Assembly (NCBI RefSeq): GCF_001969855.1
Contig: NZ_MRBL01000001.1
Coordinates: 186,001-250,000 of the forward strand
DNA length: 64,000 nucleotides
DNA from: Bacillus haynesii
GTDB lineage: Bacteria; Bacillota; Bacilli; Bacillales; Bacillaceae
Direction of reading: 5' to 3'
Below, piece after piece: positions 35,981 to 45,109 of this stretch (position 1 is the first letter of the stretch; each line of letters starts with the position of its first letter). The notes below the pieces were generated by a model, which worked only from the letters and a program-made list of their open reading frames with translations, did no database searches and had not been told where the DNA came from. Position numbers and translations under genes: made by a program.

Positions 35981-37192
35981 ATGGAGCTGCAAAAACAAAT
36001 CGTCTATGAAGAAAAACAAATTTTAAGGAAAGATCATATGATCTTTTGGGGTGCCGTCTTTTGTTTCTGGTTTGCTACATACATCTATGTCCCTGTTTTC
36101 GGATTATATTTAGACAACATCGGATTTTCATATTCAGCGATAGGAATCGTATTGGGAAGCTACGGCGTCACACAGATATTACTGCGGTTTCCGTTCGGCA
36201 TCCTGTCAGATGTTCTTTCGCCGCTTAGAAAACAGCTGTTGATCAGCGGCTTTGCAATGTCTCTGTTGAGCTGCTGCCTATTTCTGCTGTTCGATTCGTT
36301 CATCATGGTGATCACGGCCAGGCTGCTCGCCGGTATGACTGCGGCGATGTGGGTGATGGCAACCGTTTTATACTCGCAGTATTTCACAAAAGATCAATCG
36401 TCAAAAGCGATGGGCATCCTGCAGTTTTTAACAGTTCTCCCCCAATTTATCAGCATGGCTGTCAGCGGATACCTCGTCCATTTGTTCGGCTGGATGTTTC
36501 CGTTTTGGATCGGTGTTGCCGTTTCGTGCATCGGACTGATTCTGTCATTTTACATTAAAGATAACGGGCCCGGCCATACGGCCAAGGGGATGGCTTTGTC
36601 AGACTATGTTAAACAGACGTTGCGTCTTCCTGATTTAAAAGCGATTACAACATTATCATTTTTAGCCCACGCTGTACTATTTATGACCGTGTTCGGCTTC
36701 ACGCCGATTTACGCGGAATCGGTCGGCATCGATGAGAAACAGCTGATTTGGGTCATGTGCGCTTTTTTTGTTCCGCAAACGCTGGCTTCTGTGTGGTGCA
36801 TCTTTTACAAAGTAAAGGCCGCCGATGCACTGATATGGATATCTTATGTGATAACGGCTGTATTCTTTTGCTTGCTGCCGTTTGCCGAGACCCTTTTCGC
36901 TGTATGTGTGATCCACGCCGTGACAGGACTGACATTGGGGTTTATTTTTCCGCTTTTGGTCAGCAAAGTCGTTCAGCTTGGTACGCCTCAGCTCAAAATG
37001 TCTGTGATGGGTTTCTATCAATCTTTTTATGCGCTCGGTTTCTTTCTCGGACCGGTTGTGGCGGGAAAAGTGGCTGAATTGTTCGGGCTGCCGGAGGTGT
37101 TTTGGTTTGCCGGAGCTTTGTCATTAGCGGGGGCAGGAGTGATGCTCGTTTCGAAGCAGTTTTCGATACGTGCAAAAAGCAGGCGGGGATGA
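35981..37192 (+). CDS. MFS transporter, unknown substrate
   Basis: A 403-residue, twelve-segment major facilitator protein. The loop after helix 2 reads LLRFPFGILSDVLSPLRKQLL, a motif A variant, and YVPVFGLYLDNIGFSYSAIG marks the first helices as in YxlH/YfkF-type carriers. Substrate unknown. AAAGGGGTGTG lies 11-13 nt before ATG 35981. Divergent from sigY, so the short region between them carries both promoters. It could be the counterpart of B. subtilis yxlH, which also lies between katX and the sigY operon, but orientation differs. Confidence 0.87.
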   Translation: MELQKQIVYEEKQILRKDHMIFWGAVFCFWFATYIYVPVFGLYLDNIGFSYSAIGIVLGSYGVTQILLRFPFGILSDVLSPLRKQLLISGFAMSLLSCCLFLLFDSFIMVITARLLAGMTAAMWVMATVLYSQYFTKDQSSKAMGILQFLTVLPQFISMAVSGYLVHLFGWMFPFWIGVAVSCIGLILSFYIKDNGPGHTAKGMALSDYVKQTLRLPDLKAITTLSFLAHAVLFMTVFGFTPIYAESVGIDEKQLIWVMCAFFVPQTLASVWCIFYKVKAADALIWISYVITAVFFCLLPFAETLFAVCVIHAVTGLTLGFIFPLLVSKVVQLGTPQLKMSVMGFYQSFYALGFFLGPVVAGKVAELFGLPEVFWFAGALSLAGAGVMLVSKQFSIRAKSRRG

Positions 37193-37206
37193 TGCCTGCT
37201 TTTCGC
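37175..37206. terminator. Terminator after the MFS gene
   Basis: 10-bp stem AAAAGCAGGC (37175-37184) / GCCTGCTTTT (37194-37203) spanning the stop codon; it can act in both directions between convergent genes. Confidence 0.75.
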
Positions 37207-37211
37207 TTTGC

Positions 37212-37643
37212 TCAATAAGATATTTTAGCAGAACCGGCAGGATACCAATTGCCATTCTGTGCTTTTGCCCATCCGTAAACCATATCGCCTGAATTGACCT
37301 TTTCTCTGATCAGCTCAAGCCGTTCGCTCGAGTTTGTCTCATACCTGCTTCCCGTTTTCGCTGGTATTTTCACAGATAAAATGTTGTCCTTCAATGTATC
37401 AGGCTCCTCATCAGTGCTTGTCCACGCGACTCTTTCATAATAAGTCTGATTAAACGGACTCTCCAATCCTTTAATATAAAAGCGGACTGTTTTGCCAACC
37501 ACCTTGACATCTGTATATGCCGTGCTGTAGGGATGAATCGATTCCTGAGAAATTGACTTTCCGTATGCCAAAACAGACGTTCCGCCGGCACCGCAAAGCA
37601 TGATTCCCAACATGAAAACGACAGCTGCCAACTTTTTCAACAT
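37212..37643 (-). CDS. Small secreted protein of unknown function
   Basis: A 143-residue protein with a clear signal peptide (residues 1-26, MLKKLAAVVFMLGIMLCGAGG, cleavage likely after SVLA). The mature domain is about 115 residues, beta-rich in look (VKVVGKTVRFYIKGL, VYGWAKAQNGNWYPAGSAKISY), with no cysteine. I do not recognise a family. AAAAGGGAGGAG precedes ATG 37643. The upstream 240 bases (37644-37880) are AT-rich and hold only its promoter region; no other feature is seen there. Confidence 0.8.
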   Translation of the reverse strand: MLKKLAAVVFMLGIMLCGAGGTSVLAYGKSISQESIHPYSTAYTDVKVVGKTVRFYIKGLESPFNQTYYERVAWTSTDEEPDTLKDNILSVKIPAKTGSRYETNSSERLELIREKVNSGDMVYGWAKAQNGNWYPAGSAKISY

Positions 37644-37880
37644 AAAAACTCCTCCCTTTTTTCAACTTTTATACATGTTTAATTTTACCATATAGATCGT
37701 TTGCTTTTTTGCTATGAGTTTGTACATTTATTGAATATAGGAAAATATTGGTTTAATAGCGTGGAGCGGACTTTTATAATGATGGGTTATTTTTCTCGAC
37801 AAATTGGAGCGAACACCCCACGCCTGTTTTTGTATTCTCCTTTTTTCCTCCACGGCTGAACCGATTGTCTCCATTTTTCC

Positions 37881-37910
37881 AAAATAAAAAGGATACGCTG
37901 AAGCGCATCC
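37881..37910 (-). terminator. Terminator of katX
   Basis: On the minus strand GGATGCGC, loop TTCA, GCGTATCC, then TTTTTATTTT. Confidence 0.88.
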
Positions 37911-37948
37911 ATATCTTAACATCAATTTGAACAGACAAGGATGATCCT

Positions 37949-39547
37949 TTAATAAGGATCTTCACTATGCCCTTTTTCTTCCGCCTGTCTTGGCGCATCT
38001 TCGGCGCCCTCTGCTCCGATTGGTTCCCGGCTGGATGTATTTTGGCTGGAAGCGTTTTTTAATCCTTCCTCGACCCTGCTTCCATATTCTTTGTCGCATT
38101 GCTTCAGCATATCGATCATTTTCGTTTGAATTCTTTGATCACATGGGGCAAGTGTATTGACCAGATTCGTAATCAGCTCGTCCTTTTCCCAATCTTCGAA
38201 ATGCCTGTACGTGTCCCCAGCCTGCTTGAAATTATTCTGCCTGTCGATACTTTCGCGCACCAGATTTCCTTCGATATGCGGGGTGTATTCTTTGCCATCC
38301 TGCTTCGCTTCTTTCAGCCCGTTGATGGTTGAAGGTTCATAGTTGATGTGCGGGCTTTGATTTTTGCCTAAATCGACCTTGTACTGCATCTGGCCGCCCC
38401 GCTGATTGGTTGCCACCCTTTTTTTCGGCGCATTGATCGGCAGCTGCAGATAGTTGGCTCCCACTCTGTAGCGCTGTGTATCCGAGTAGGAGAACGTACG
38501 TCCCTGAAGCATTTTGTCATCGGAAAAATCAAGTCCGTCAACAAGAACCCCTGTTCCGAATGCCGCTTGTTCGACTTCTGTAAAGTAGTCTTCCGGATTT
38601 TTGTTTAATACCATTTTGCCGACAGGCAGCCAAGGAAATTGATCTTCAGGCCACAGCTTCGTGTCGTCAAGCGGATCAAAATCGAGCTCAGGATGCTCAT
38701 CATCGCTCATGATTTGAACGAACAGCTCCCACTCGGGATAATCTCCCCGCTCAATCGCTTCATATAAATCCTGTGTGGCGTGATTGAAGTTCTTCGCCTG
38801 AATTTCTTCCGCCTCTTTTTGCGTCAAGTTTTTTATGCCCTGCTTCGGTTCCCAGTGATATTTCACAAGGACGGCTTCTCCTTCTTGATTCACCCACTTG
38901 TACGTGTTGACCCCGGACCCCTGCATCTGCCGGTAGTTTGCCGGAATGCCCCAAGGCGAAAACAAAAATGTGATCATGTGCATGGCTTCGGGCGTGTTGG
39001 AAATAAAGTCAAAGATTCTTTCGCCATCCTGCAAATTCGTAACCGGGTCCGGCTTAAATGCATGGATTAAATCAGGAAATTTCACCGCATCGCGAATAAA
39101 GAAGATCTTCAAGTTGTTTCCAACCAGATCCCAGTTCCCGTCTTCAGTATAGAACTTAACGGCAAATCCGCGGGGATCCCGCAGTGTTTCCGGTGAGGAT
39201 ATCCCGTGAGTCACCGTCGAAAAACGGACAAACACCGGGGTTCTCTTGCCTTTTTCCTGAAACAGTTTTGCTCTCGTATACTTTGAGACCGGTTCATCGC
39301 CCGCTGTCCCATAAGCTTCAAAATAGCCGTGGGCTCCGGCTCCCCTGGCATGAACGACCCGCTCGGGAACCCTCTCCCTGTCAAAGTGGCTGATCTTCTC
39401 CAAGAAATCATAGTTCTCCAATGTCGAAGGCCCCCGGTTGCCCACGGTTCTGATATCCTGATTGTTTGTGATCGGGTGGCCCTGCCGGTTTGTTAACGTA
39501 TCATCCGTCTCCATGTCAGATTTCTGCTCGTTTGAATGCTGATCCAT
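37949..39547 (-). CDS. katX: Catalase KatX (spore / general stress type)
   Basis: A 532-residue clade-type haem catalase that breaks down hydrogen peroxide. Active-site His in [15 protein letters not shown] (near residue 70), Asn in the [12 protein letters not shown] segment, and the haem-ligand Tyr in [17 protein letters not shown] charged C-terminal tail of about 30 residues ([20 protein letters not shown]) is typical of KatX. In B. subtilis KatX protects germinating spores and is made under SigF and SigB. AAAGGAGGAAGAGG precedes ATG 39547, and a good SigF-type -10 lies upstream. Confidence 0.94.
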   Translation of the reverse strand: MDQHSNEQKSDMETDDTLTNRQGHPITNNQDIRTVGNRGPSTLENYDFLEKISHFDRERVPERVVHARGAGAHGYFEAYGTAGDEPVSKYTRAKLFQEKGKRTPVFVRFSTVTHGISSPETLRDPRGFAVKFYTEDGNWDLVGNNLKIFFIRDAVKFPDLIHAFKPDPVTNLQDGERIFDFISNTPEAMHMITFLFSPWGIPANYRQMQGSGVNTYKWVNQEGEAVLVKYHWEPKQGIKNLTQKEAEEIQAKNFNHATQDLYEAIERGDYPEWELFVQIMSDDEHPELDFDPLDDTKLWPEDQFPWLPVGKMVLNKNPEDYFTEVEQAAFGTGVLVDGLDFSDDKMLQGRTFSYSDTQRYRVGANYLQLPINAPKKRVATNQRGGQMQYKVDLGKNQSPHINYEPSTINGLKEAKQDGKEYTPHIEGNLVRESIDRQNNFKQAGDTYRHFEDWEKDELITNLVNTLAPCDQRIQTKMIDMLKQCDKEYGSRVEEGLKNASSQNTSSREPIGAEGAEDAPRQAEEKGHSEDPY

Positions 39548-39577
39548 TCCTCTTCCTCCTTTATTTGGAATTAAAAT

Positions 39578-39606
39578 TAATTTATCCCAATCTGGAAAAG
39601 TTATTC
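39578..39606 (-). promoter_or_regulatory. Candidate SigF promoter of katX
   Basis: On the minus strand the -10 GGATAAATTA (39578-39587) fits GGNNANAHTR at every position. The -35 GAATA (39602-39606) has one mismatch to GYWTA, with a 14-nt spacer. Confidence 0.55.
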
Positions 39607-39646
39607 AGCATTTATTATGACCAAATCAACGATAATGAATTTTTCT

Positions 39647-39661
39647 TTATAATTATTATAA
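39647..39661. promoter_or_regulatory. PerR box upstream of katA
   Basis: TTATAATTATTATAA is an exact match to the PerR 7-1-7 consensus TTATAATNATTATAA. It sits directly upstream of the katA -35. Confidence 0.9.
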
Positions 39662-39668
39662 ATAAATA

Positions 39669-39696
39669 TTGTTTTTTTCTTGAGAAATGTTATCAT
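39669..39696 (+). promoter_or_regulatory. SigA-type promoter of katA
   Basis: -35 TTGTTT (39669-39674), 16-nt spacer, -10 TATCAT (39691-39696), 8 nt after the PerR box. Confidence 0.55.
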
Positions 39697-39733
39697 TGTT
39701 TTGTAATTAAAATTTACGCGAGGTGATCCTTTG

Positions 39734-41191
39734 ATGACGACAAATAAAAACAACCTAACAACCAGCTGGGGCGCTCCAGTTGGAGACAACCAAAACTCAA
39801 TGACAGCTGGTTCACGCGGACCGACGCTGATTCAGGACGTCCACTTGCTCGAAAAGCTCGCCCACTTCAACAGAGAGCGTGTGCCTGAACGGGTTGTGCA
39901 TGCAAAAGGCGCCGGTGCGCACGGTTATTTTGAAGTCACAAATGACGTTTCCAAATATACAAAAGCCGAATTTTTATCAGAAGTTGGAAAACGCACGCCG
40001 TTATTTGTCCGTTTTTCAACTGTTGCAGGCGAAAACGGTTCAGCCGATTCCGTCCGAGACCCGCGCGGATTCGCTGTTAAATTTTATACAGAGGAAGGGA
40101 ACTATGATCTCGTCGGAAACAACACACCTGTTTTCTTTATCCGCGATGCGATTAAATTCCCTGACTTCATTCATACACAAAAGCGCCATCCGGTCACACA
40201 TTTGAAAAACCCGAATGCCGTATGGGATTTTTGGTCATTGTCTCCTGAGTCCCTTCACCAAGTGACCATCCTGATGTCTGACAGGGGCATTCCTGCCACT
40301 TACCGGCATATGCACGGTTTCGGATCCCACACATTCAAATGGGTGAATGCCGAAGGAGAAGGCGTCTGGATCAAATACCACTTCAAAACAGAACAAGGCA
40401 TTAAAAACCTAACCGAAGAAGTGGGGACAAAGATTGCAGGCGAAAACCCCGACTATCATACGCAGGACTTGTATGAGGCCATTGAAAAAGGCGACTTCCC
40501 GGCATGGAAGCTGTACGTTCAAATCATGCCGCTGGAGGATGCGGATACGTACCGTTTTGATCCGTTCGATGTTACAAAAGTATGGTCGCAAAAAGATTAT
40601 CCGCTGATTGAAGTCGGCCGCATGGTTCTAAACCGGAATCCGGAAAACTATTTCGCAGAGGTTGAACAAGCTACATTCTCCCCTGGAACATTGGTGCCCG
40701 GCATTGAACCATCTCCCGACAAAATGCTTCAAGGACGCCTGTTCGCATATGCGGATGCCCACCGCTACCGCGTCGGCGCAAACCATAACAGCCTGCCGAT
40801 CAACCGTCCGAAAGCGGAAGTCCATAATTATCAAAGAGACGGACAAATGCGCTTTGATTCAAACGGCGGCGGCTCTGTCTACTATGAACCGAACAGCCTC
40901 GGAGGCCCTCAGGAATCTCCGGAAAACAAAACAACGGCTTATCCGGTGTCAGGTTCGGCGGACAGCACGGCTTACGACCATAACGACCACTATACACAGG
41001 CCGGCGATCTTTACCGCCTCTTGAGCGAAGAAGAGCGGACCCGTCTTGTCAGCAATATCGTAGGTTCGATGAAGCAGGTGACAAAAGACGAAATCAAGCT
41101 TCGTCAAATTCAGCATTTCTATAAAGCAGATCCGGAGTACGGCACACGAGTTGCCGAAGGATTGGGCTTGTCCGTTCCGCAGGAAGTTTAA
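39734..41191 (+). CDS. katA: Vegetative catalase KatA
   Basis: A 485-residue haem catalase, the main peroxide-scavenging enzyme of growing cells. Catalytic His is in [15 protein letters not shown] (near residue 54), then [16 protein letters not shown], and the haem-ligand Tyr lies in [21 protein letters not shown] at 39731 is in frame, but GAGGTGAT is better placed for ATG 39734. A perfect PerR box in the promoter indicates peroxide induction. It is followed by a PerR-like regulator and a ferrochelatase gene on the same strand. Confidence 0.95.
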   Translation: MTTNKNNLTTSWGAPVGDNQNSMTAGSRGPTLIQDVHLLEKLAHFNRERVPERVVHAKGAGAHGYFEVTNDVSKYTKAEFLSEVGKRTPLFVRFSTVAGENGSADSVRDPRGFAVKFYTEEGNYDLVGNNTPVFFIRDAIKFPDFIHTQKRHPVTHLKNPNAVWDFWSLSPESLHQVTILMSDRGIPATYRHMHGFGSHTFKWVNAEGEGVWIKYHFKTEQGIKNLTEEVGTKIAGENPDYHTQDLYEAIEKGDFPAWKLYVQIMPLEDADTYRFDPFDVTKVWSQKDYPLIEVGRMVLNRNPENYFAEVEQATFSPGTLVPGIEPSPDKMLQGRLFAYADAHRYRVGANHNSLPINRPKAEVHNYQRDGQMRFDSNGGGSVYYEPNSLGGPQESPENKTTAYPVSGSADSTAYDHNDHYTQAGDLYRLLSEEERTRLVSNIVGSMKQVTKDEIKLRQIQHFYKADPEYGTRVAEGLGLSVPQEV

Positions 41192-41241
41192 GGCTAAATC
41201 ATTTCAATCATTCTCAATGAATATTCTCATTTTCTCAGGTA

Positions 41242-41275
41242 CAGGCACCCGTCTTCTTAAGCATGCGGGTGCCTG
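41242..41275 (+). terminator. Hairpin after katA
   Basis: Perfect 10-bp stem CAGGCACCCG (41242-41251) / CGGGTGCCTG (41266-41275) with a 14-nt loop. The following CCCTT is a poor T-run, so read-through into the next genes is possible. Confidence 0.65.
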
Positions 41276-41308
41276 CCCTTAATCAAAGAACGACAGGGGA
41301 TGTTACGT

Positions 41309-41725
41309 GTGGAAGACGAGCAGCTCGTCCCTTTCTTAAAAAAGCGGGGTTTACGAATAACCGCTCAGCGCGTCCTGATTTTAAAAACGATTGCTTCTCT
41401 GGGCGGCCATCCATCGGCGGAAGACGTTCACCGGGAATTGCCGTACATGAGTCTCCCGACAATCTACAGCAACTTGAAATTATTTGTGAAGCTCGGCATT
41501 TTAAAAGAGCTGTCCCATGGAGACGCAAAAAGCAAATATGAACTGTTTACATCAGAGCACTATCATGTCATCTGTAAATCGTGCGGGAAGATCGCTGATC
41601 TGGACTATCCTCACCTGAAAGAGGTTGAGCATGCAGCAGCTCAATTGACCAACTTTAAAGTGAACTCGCATTTTTTAGGGATTTATGGAATCTGTACAAC
41701 ATGCCAAGAACAGCAGCAGAGGTGA
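41309..41725 (+). CDS. PerR-like Fur-family regulator with a changed metal ligand
   Basis: A 138-residue Fur-superfamily protein closest in pattern to PerR. Winged helix is residues 1-75 (TAQRVLILKTIASLGGHPSAEDVHRELPYMSLPTIYSNL), dimer domain 76-138. The structural zinc site is intact (C89-x2-C92 and CTTC near the C-terminus). Of the PerR regulatory metal ligands, His34, His84, His86 and Asp97 are kept, but the position of B. subtilis PerR Asp85 is Glu78. GTG 41309 is chosen because AGGGG (41295-41299) directly touches the upstream ATG 41300. It lies between katA and hemH. B. licheniformis is reported to have PerR paralogues besides PerR, Fur and Zur; this may be one. Confidence 0.88.
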   Translation: MEDEQLVPFLKKRGLRITAQRVLILKTIASLGGHPSAEDVHRELPYMSLPTIYSNLKLFVKLGILKELSHGDAKSKYELFTSEHYHVICKSCGKIADLDYPHLKEVEHAAAQLTNFKVNSHFLGIYGICTTCQEQQQR

Positions 41726-41731
41726 AGACAT

Positions 41732-42685
41732 ATGGAACGAAAAAAAGTCGGCTTGTTAGTCATGGCATACGGAACCCCTTATCAGGAAGAAGATATCATT
41801 CCGTATTACACGCATATCCGTCATGGAAAACGACCGTCCGATGATATGATTGAAGACTTGAAAAAACGCTACAAGCATATCGGCGGAATCTCTCCGCTCG
41901 CGAAAATTACGCTCGCTCAGGCAAAAGAGCTGGAAAAAACGTTGAACGAGCGCCAAGATGAAGTCGAATACGTGATGTATCTCGGCTTAAAACACATCTC
42001 TCCGTTTATCGAGGATGCGGTTGAACAAATGAAAAAAGACCATATTGAAGAGGCCGTTTCCGTCGTCCTAGCTCCCCACTATTCCACCTTTAGCACCGAA
42101 GTATACAATCGGCGCGCCAAACAGGCCGCAGCAGCAATCGGCGGGCCCCGGATCGCATCGATTGACGAGTGGTATCAGGAAGAAGGCTTTATCCGCTATT
42201 GGTCTGAAAAAATTGGCAGCATTTTAAACGACATGTCTGAAAAAGAGCGGGAAAAAGCGGTTGTCGTATGCTCAGCACACAGCCTGCCGGAAAAAATCAA
42301 GGAGCATGGCGATCCTTACCCGGATCAGCTTGAGAAAACGGCACAACTAATCGGAGAACGGCTGTCATTTGAGCAGATCGCCGTAGGCTGGCAAAGTGAG
42401 GGCAACACGCCCGATCCTTGGCTCGGCCCGGACGTCCAAGACTTAACAAAGGAACTGTATCAGGAAGGCTTCCGGTCATTCATTTACGCACCAGTCGGTT
42501 TTGTATCTGACCACTTGGAAGTGCTGTATGACAACGACTTTGAATGCAAAGTGATTACGGACGAGCTTGGGGCAAGCTATCACCGTCCGCCTATGCCGAA
42601 CACGGATCCGCGGTTTATCGATACGCTTGCTTCAGTCGTGGAACGAACATACAACAGTAAAGAACAGGCAAAAGCGGAGCTGTAA
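41732..42685 (+). CDS. hemH: Ferrochelatase (coproporphyrin type) HemH/CpfC
   Basis: A 317-residue chelatase that inserts ferrous iron into coproporphyrin III (Gram-positive route) for haem synthesis. Catalytic His in VVCSAHSLPEK (near residue 183) and Glu in SDHLEVLYD (near 264) are present, as is the LLVMAYGTP N-terminus. AGAGGTGAAG precedes ATG 41732; it begins 6 nt after the PerR-like gene, so the two are an operon. In B. subtilis hemH lies in hemEHY elsewhere, so this is probably an additional copy dedicated to supplying haem for catalase. Confidence 0.92.
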   Translation: MERKKVGLLVMAYGTPYQEEDIIPYYTHIRHGKRPSDDMIEDLKKRYKHIGGISPLAKITLAQAKELEKTLNERQDEVEYVMYLGLKHISPFIEDAVEQMKKDHIEEAVSVVLAPHYSTFSTEVYNRRAKQAAAAIGGPRIASIDEWYQEEGFIRYWSEKIGSILNDMSEKEREKAVVVCSAHSLPEKIKEHGDPYPDQLEKTAQLIGERLSFEQIAVGWQSEGNTPDPWLGPDVQDLTKELYQEGFRSFIYAPVGFVSDHLEVLYDNDFECKVITDELGASYHRPPMPNTDPRFIDTLASVVERTYNSKEQAKAEL

Positions 42686-42732
42686 ATCCAGCTCCGAAAA
42701 ATGAAAAGCTGAAGAAAACATGATTTAGAACC

Positions 42733-42771
42733 AGAATCTATGGATTTTCATTTCATAGATTCTTTTTTTTT
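42733..42771 (+). terminator. Terminator after hemH
   Basis: 10-bp stem AGAATCTATG (42733-42742) / CATAGATTCT (42754-42763) followed by eight more T. Confidence 0.9.
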
Positions 42772-42967
42772 GCACCATTACGATGAAAGGCCTTGATCTA
42801 AATGCGCTTATTCTCAGATTCATGTCATTTGGCATAATCACCAGCTTATGCGCAAATCCAACTCATATCATGATTATTCAGATAATTCAGAAACATGTGC
42901 TATGCTCTCTCTGATTCCAATAAAAGGGAGGGATGATGAGTGCCCATCACTCAGTATCCGCCATAAT

Positions 42968-42981
42968 TGTAAGCGCTTCCT
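42968..42981. promoter_or_regulatory. Candidate cre site upstream of the pectate lyase gene
   Basis: TGTAAGCGCTTCCT agrees with the cre consensus except at two positions of its 3' end. It lies 44 nt before the start codon. A weak promoter, TTCAGA-18-TATGCT with an extended TG, lies near 42877-42910. Confidence 0.5.
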
Positions 42982-43024
42982 ACACAGCAGCGGCATGAAA
43001 AAAGAAACAATAGGAGGAATATTG

Positions 43025-44050
43025 ATGAAGAAATTAATCAGCATCATCTTTATCTTTGTATTAGGAGTTATCGGGTCATTGACAGCGGCGGTTTCGGCAG
43101 AAGCAGCTTCCTCGTTAAGCTCAGGCAAAGTAAATCCGCTTGCAGACTTCAGCTTAAAAGGCTTCGCGACACTAAACGGCGGAACAACGGGCGGAGAAGG
43201 CGGTCGGACGGTAACTGTCACAACGGGAGATCAGCTGATTGCGGCATTAAAAAATAAGAATGCAAATACGCCTTTAAAAATTTATGTCAACGGCACCATT
43301 ACAACCTCAAATACATCCGCATCAAAGATTGACGTCAAAGACGTGTCAAACGTATCGATTGTCGGGTCAGGGACCAAAGGCGAACTCAAAGGGATCGGCA
43401 TCAAAATATGGCGGGCCAACAACATCATCATCCGCAACTTGAAAATTCACGAGGTCGCCTCAGGCGATAAAGACGCAATTGGCATTGAAGGCCCTTCTAA
43501 AAACATTTGGGTTGATCATAATGAGCTTTACCACAGCCTGAACGTTGACAAAGATTACTATGACGGATTATTTGACGTCAAAAGAGATGCGGAATATATT
43601 ACATTCTCTTGGAACTATGTGCACGATGGGTGGAAATCAATGCTGATGGGCTCATCGGACAGCGACAATTACAACAGGACGATTACATTCCATCATAACT
43701 GGTTTGAGAATCTGAATTCGCGTGTGCCGTCATTCCGTTTCGGAGAGGGCCACATTTACAACAACTATTTCAATAAAATCATCGACAGCGGAATTAATTC
43801 GAGGATGGGCGCGCGAATCAAAATTGAGAACAACCTTTTTGAAAATGCCAAAGATCCGATTGTCTCTTGGTACAGCAGTTCACCGGGCTATTGGCATGTA
43901 TCCAACAACAAATTTGTAAACTCCAGAGGCAGCATGCCAACTACCTCTACTACAACCTATAATCCGCCATACAGCTACTCACTCGACAATGTCGACAATG
44001 TAAAATCAATCGTCAAGCAAAATGCCGGAGTCGGCAAAATCAATCCATAA
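43025..44050 (+). CDS. pelA: Secreted pectate lyase, polysaccharide lyase family 1
   Basis: A 341-residue exported enzyme that cleaves polygalacturonate by beta-elimination with calcium. Signal peptide is residues 1-29 ([19 protein letters not shown], ending AEAA). The parallel beta-helix core carries [12 protein letters not shown], the calcium-site aspartates in [20 protein letters not shown] and the catalytic arginine segment [15 protein letters not shown]. The frame is open to 42848, but AGGAGG fixes ATG 43025. Likely repressed by glucose through a cre-like site. Symbol follows PL1 pectate lyases of this group; exact locus name is not certain. Confidence 0.92.
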   Translation: MKKLISIIFIFVLGVIGSLTAAVSAEAASSLSSGKVNPLADFSLKGFATLNGGTTGGEGGRTVTVTTGDQLIAALKNKNANTPLKIYVNGTITTSNTSASKIDVKDVSNVSIVGSGTKGELKGIGIKIWRANNIIIRNLKIHEVASGDKDAIGIEGPSKNIWVDHNELYHSLNVDKDYYDGLFDVKRDAEYITFSWNYVHDGWKSMLMGSSDSDNYNRTITFHHNWFENLNSRVPSFRFGEGHIYNNYFNKIIDSGINSRMGARIKIENNLFENAKDPIVSWYSSSPGYWHVSNNKFVNSRGSMPTTSTTTYNPPYSYSLDNVDNVKSIVKQNAGVGKINP

Positions 44051-44058
44051 GCTTTGAG

Positions 44059-44096
44059 GTGAAACGTTCGGAGGCATTCCGGGCGTTTCACTCTTT
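44059..44096 (+). terminator. Terminator after the pectate lyase gene
   Basis: GTGAAACG (44059-44066) pairs with CGTTTCAC (44084-44091), with an inner TTCGGAG-type pairing, followed by TCTTTTCC. Confidence 0.7.
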
Positions 44097-44939
44097 TCCA
44101 TCCTCATACGCTTTCCATACCGTTGGCAGCAGATCGGAAAGTTCATGCGCAAGGAGCGTATGGGCCGATCTGGTCTTTGTCCATTCGTCCGCACATGCAC
44201 CGTGCAAGTGGACAGCATTCAGCACCGCTTCTCTCGGATTCTCATGACAGCACAGCATCCCCAGAAGCATCCCGGTCAACGTATCCCCCGTTCCTCCCTT
44301 TGCCAGCGCCCCGTTTCCCGTTACATTCCTCCAGCACTCGCCGTCGGGGAAAGCGATGATCGTTTCATTGCCTTTCAAGACAAGAGTAACACCGTGTTCC
44401 TCCGCATAATCTCGAGCATAACCGACCCTGTTTGCCTCAATTTCTCGAATGGACAAGCCTGTCATTCTCGAAAATTCGCCCGGATGCGGCGTTAATACCA
44501 CCGGCGCTTCCCGTTCTTGATATGATCGTTTTGAAAGAGCACCCGCATCAAGGACAACCGGGCAGTCTTTCGCCACTACGCTCCGGACCGCTTGCTCAGT
44601 CATTTGCGAAGGCGGCAGCCCAGGCCCGATCGTAATCGCCCGGTAAGGTTCGGCAATCTCGCCGGACGCCGCCTTTTCTGCGCCGTCCCGCCAATACGTC
44701 GCTTCAGGAAGAACAGGTACGATCAGCGGAATCGCACTCCCGCACGTTCCGATGACAAGCTTTCCAAGACCGCTCCGCATCGCCCCGATTCCTGCAAGGA
44801 GGGCCGCTCCCGGCATATCTTCACTTCCCGCGAGCAATAGGCCGGTTCCATAAGTTCCTTTATGACTTCCATTCCCCCTTTTCGGCAATGAACCCTTCAC
44901 GCGGTCTTTCGTCCATATCGGCAATTGTTCTGCAGACAT
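44088..44939 (-). CDS. nnrD: ADP-dependent NAD(P)H-hydrate dehydratase (YxkO)
   Basis: A 283-residue ribokinase-fold enzyme that repairs hydrated NAD(P)H using ADP. Signatures: KGTYGTGLLLAGSEDMPGAALLAGIGAMRSG at the N-terminus, VVLTPHPGEFSRMTGL, and the catalytic GNGALAKGGTGDTLTGML with Asp near residue 222. It corresponds to B. subtilis YxkO. AGGTGTG precedes ATG 44939. It is transcribed alone toward the pectate lyase gene. Confidence 0.92.
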   Translation of the reverse strand: MSAEQLPIWTKDRVKGSLPKRGNGSHKGTYGTGLLLAGSEDMPGAALLAGIGAMRSGLGKLVIGTCGSAIPLIVPVLPEATYWRDGAEKAASGEIAEPYRAITIGPGLPPSQMTEQAVRSVVAKDCPVVLDAGALSKRSYQEREAPVVLTPHPGEFSRMTGLSIREIEANRVGYARDYAEEHGVTLVLKGNETIIAFPDGECWRNVTGNGALAKGGTGDTLTGMLLGMLCCHENPREAVLNAVHLHGACADEWTKTRSAHTLLAHELSDLLPTVWKAYEDGKE

Positions 44940-45065
44940 CCAAGATCACACCTTTCAATACAAAGTTTAAACAAACGTTTAATTAAATTGTAACTGAATC
45001 ATACCCTTCACTGCTCTTTAACATGCAAAATAGAGCAGTTGATGAACGGGCCATTTTAAATTTAT

Positions 45066-45101
45066 ATAAAAAAGACAGCTTCACAACTTGAAGCTGTCTT
45101 T
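45066..45101 (-). terminator. Terminator of the cyd operon
   Basis: 13-bp perfect stem AAAGACAGCTTCA (45071-45083) / TGAAGCTGTCTTT (45089-45101), followed on the minus strand by TTTTTT. Confidence 0.93.
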
Positions 45102-45109
45102 GGCGGTTT

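Noticed and set aside
41205-41240. AT-rich ATTC...GAAT repeat before the PerR-like gene as a Fur/PerR box
   Set aside because: Does not fit the 7-1-7 consensus well enough in either register.
42790-42860. ATGCGC repeats between hemH and the pectate lyase gene
   Set aside because: Too short and poorly aligned to be an operator or an origin element.
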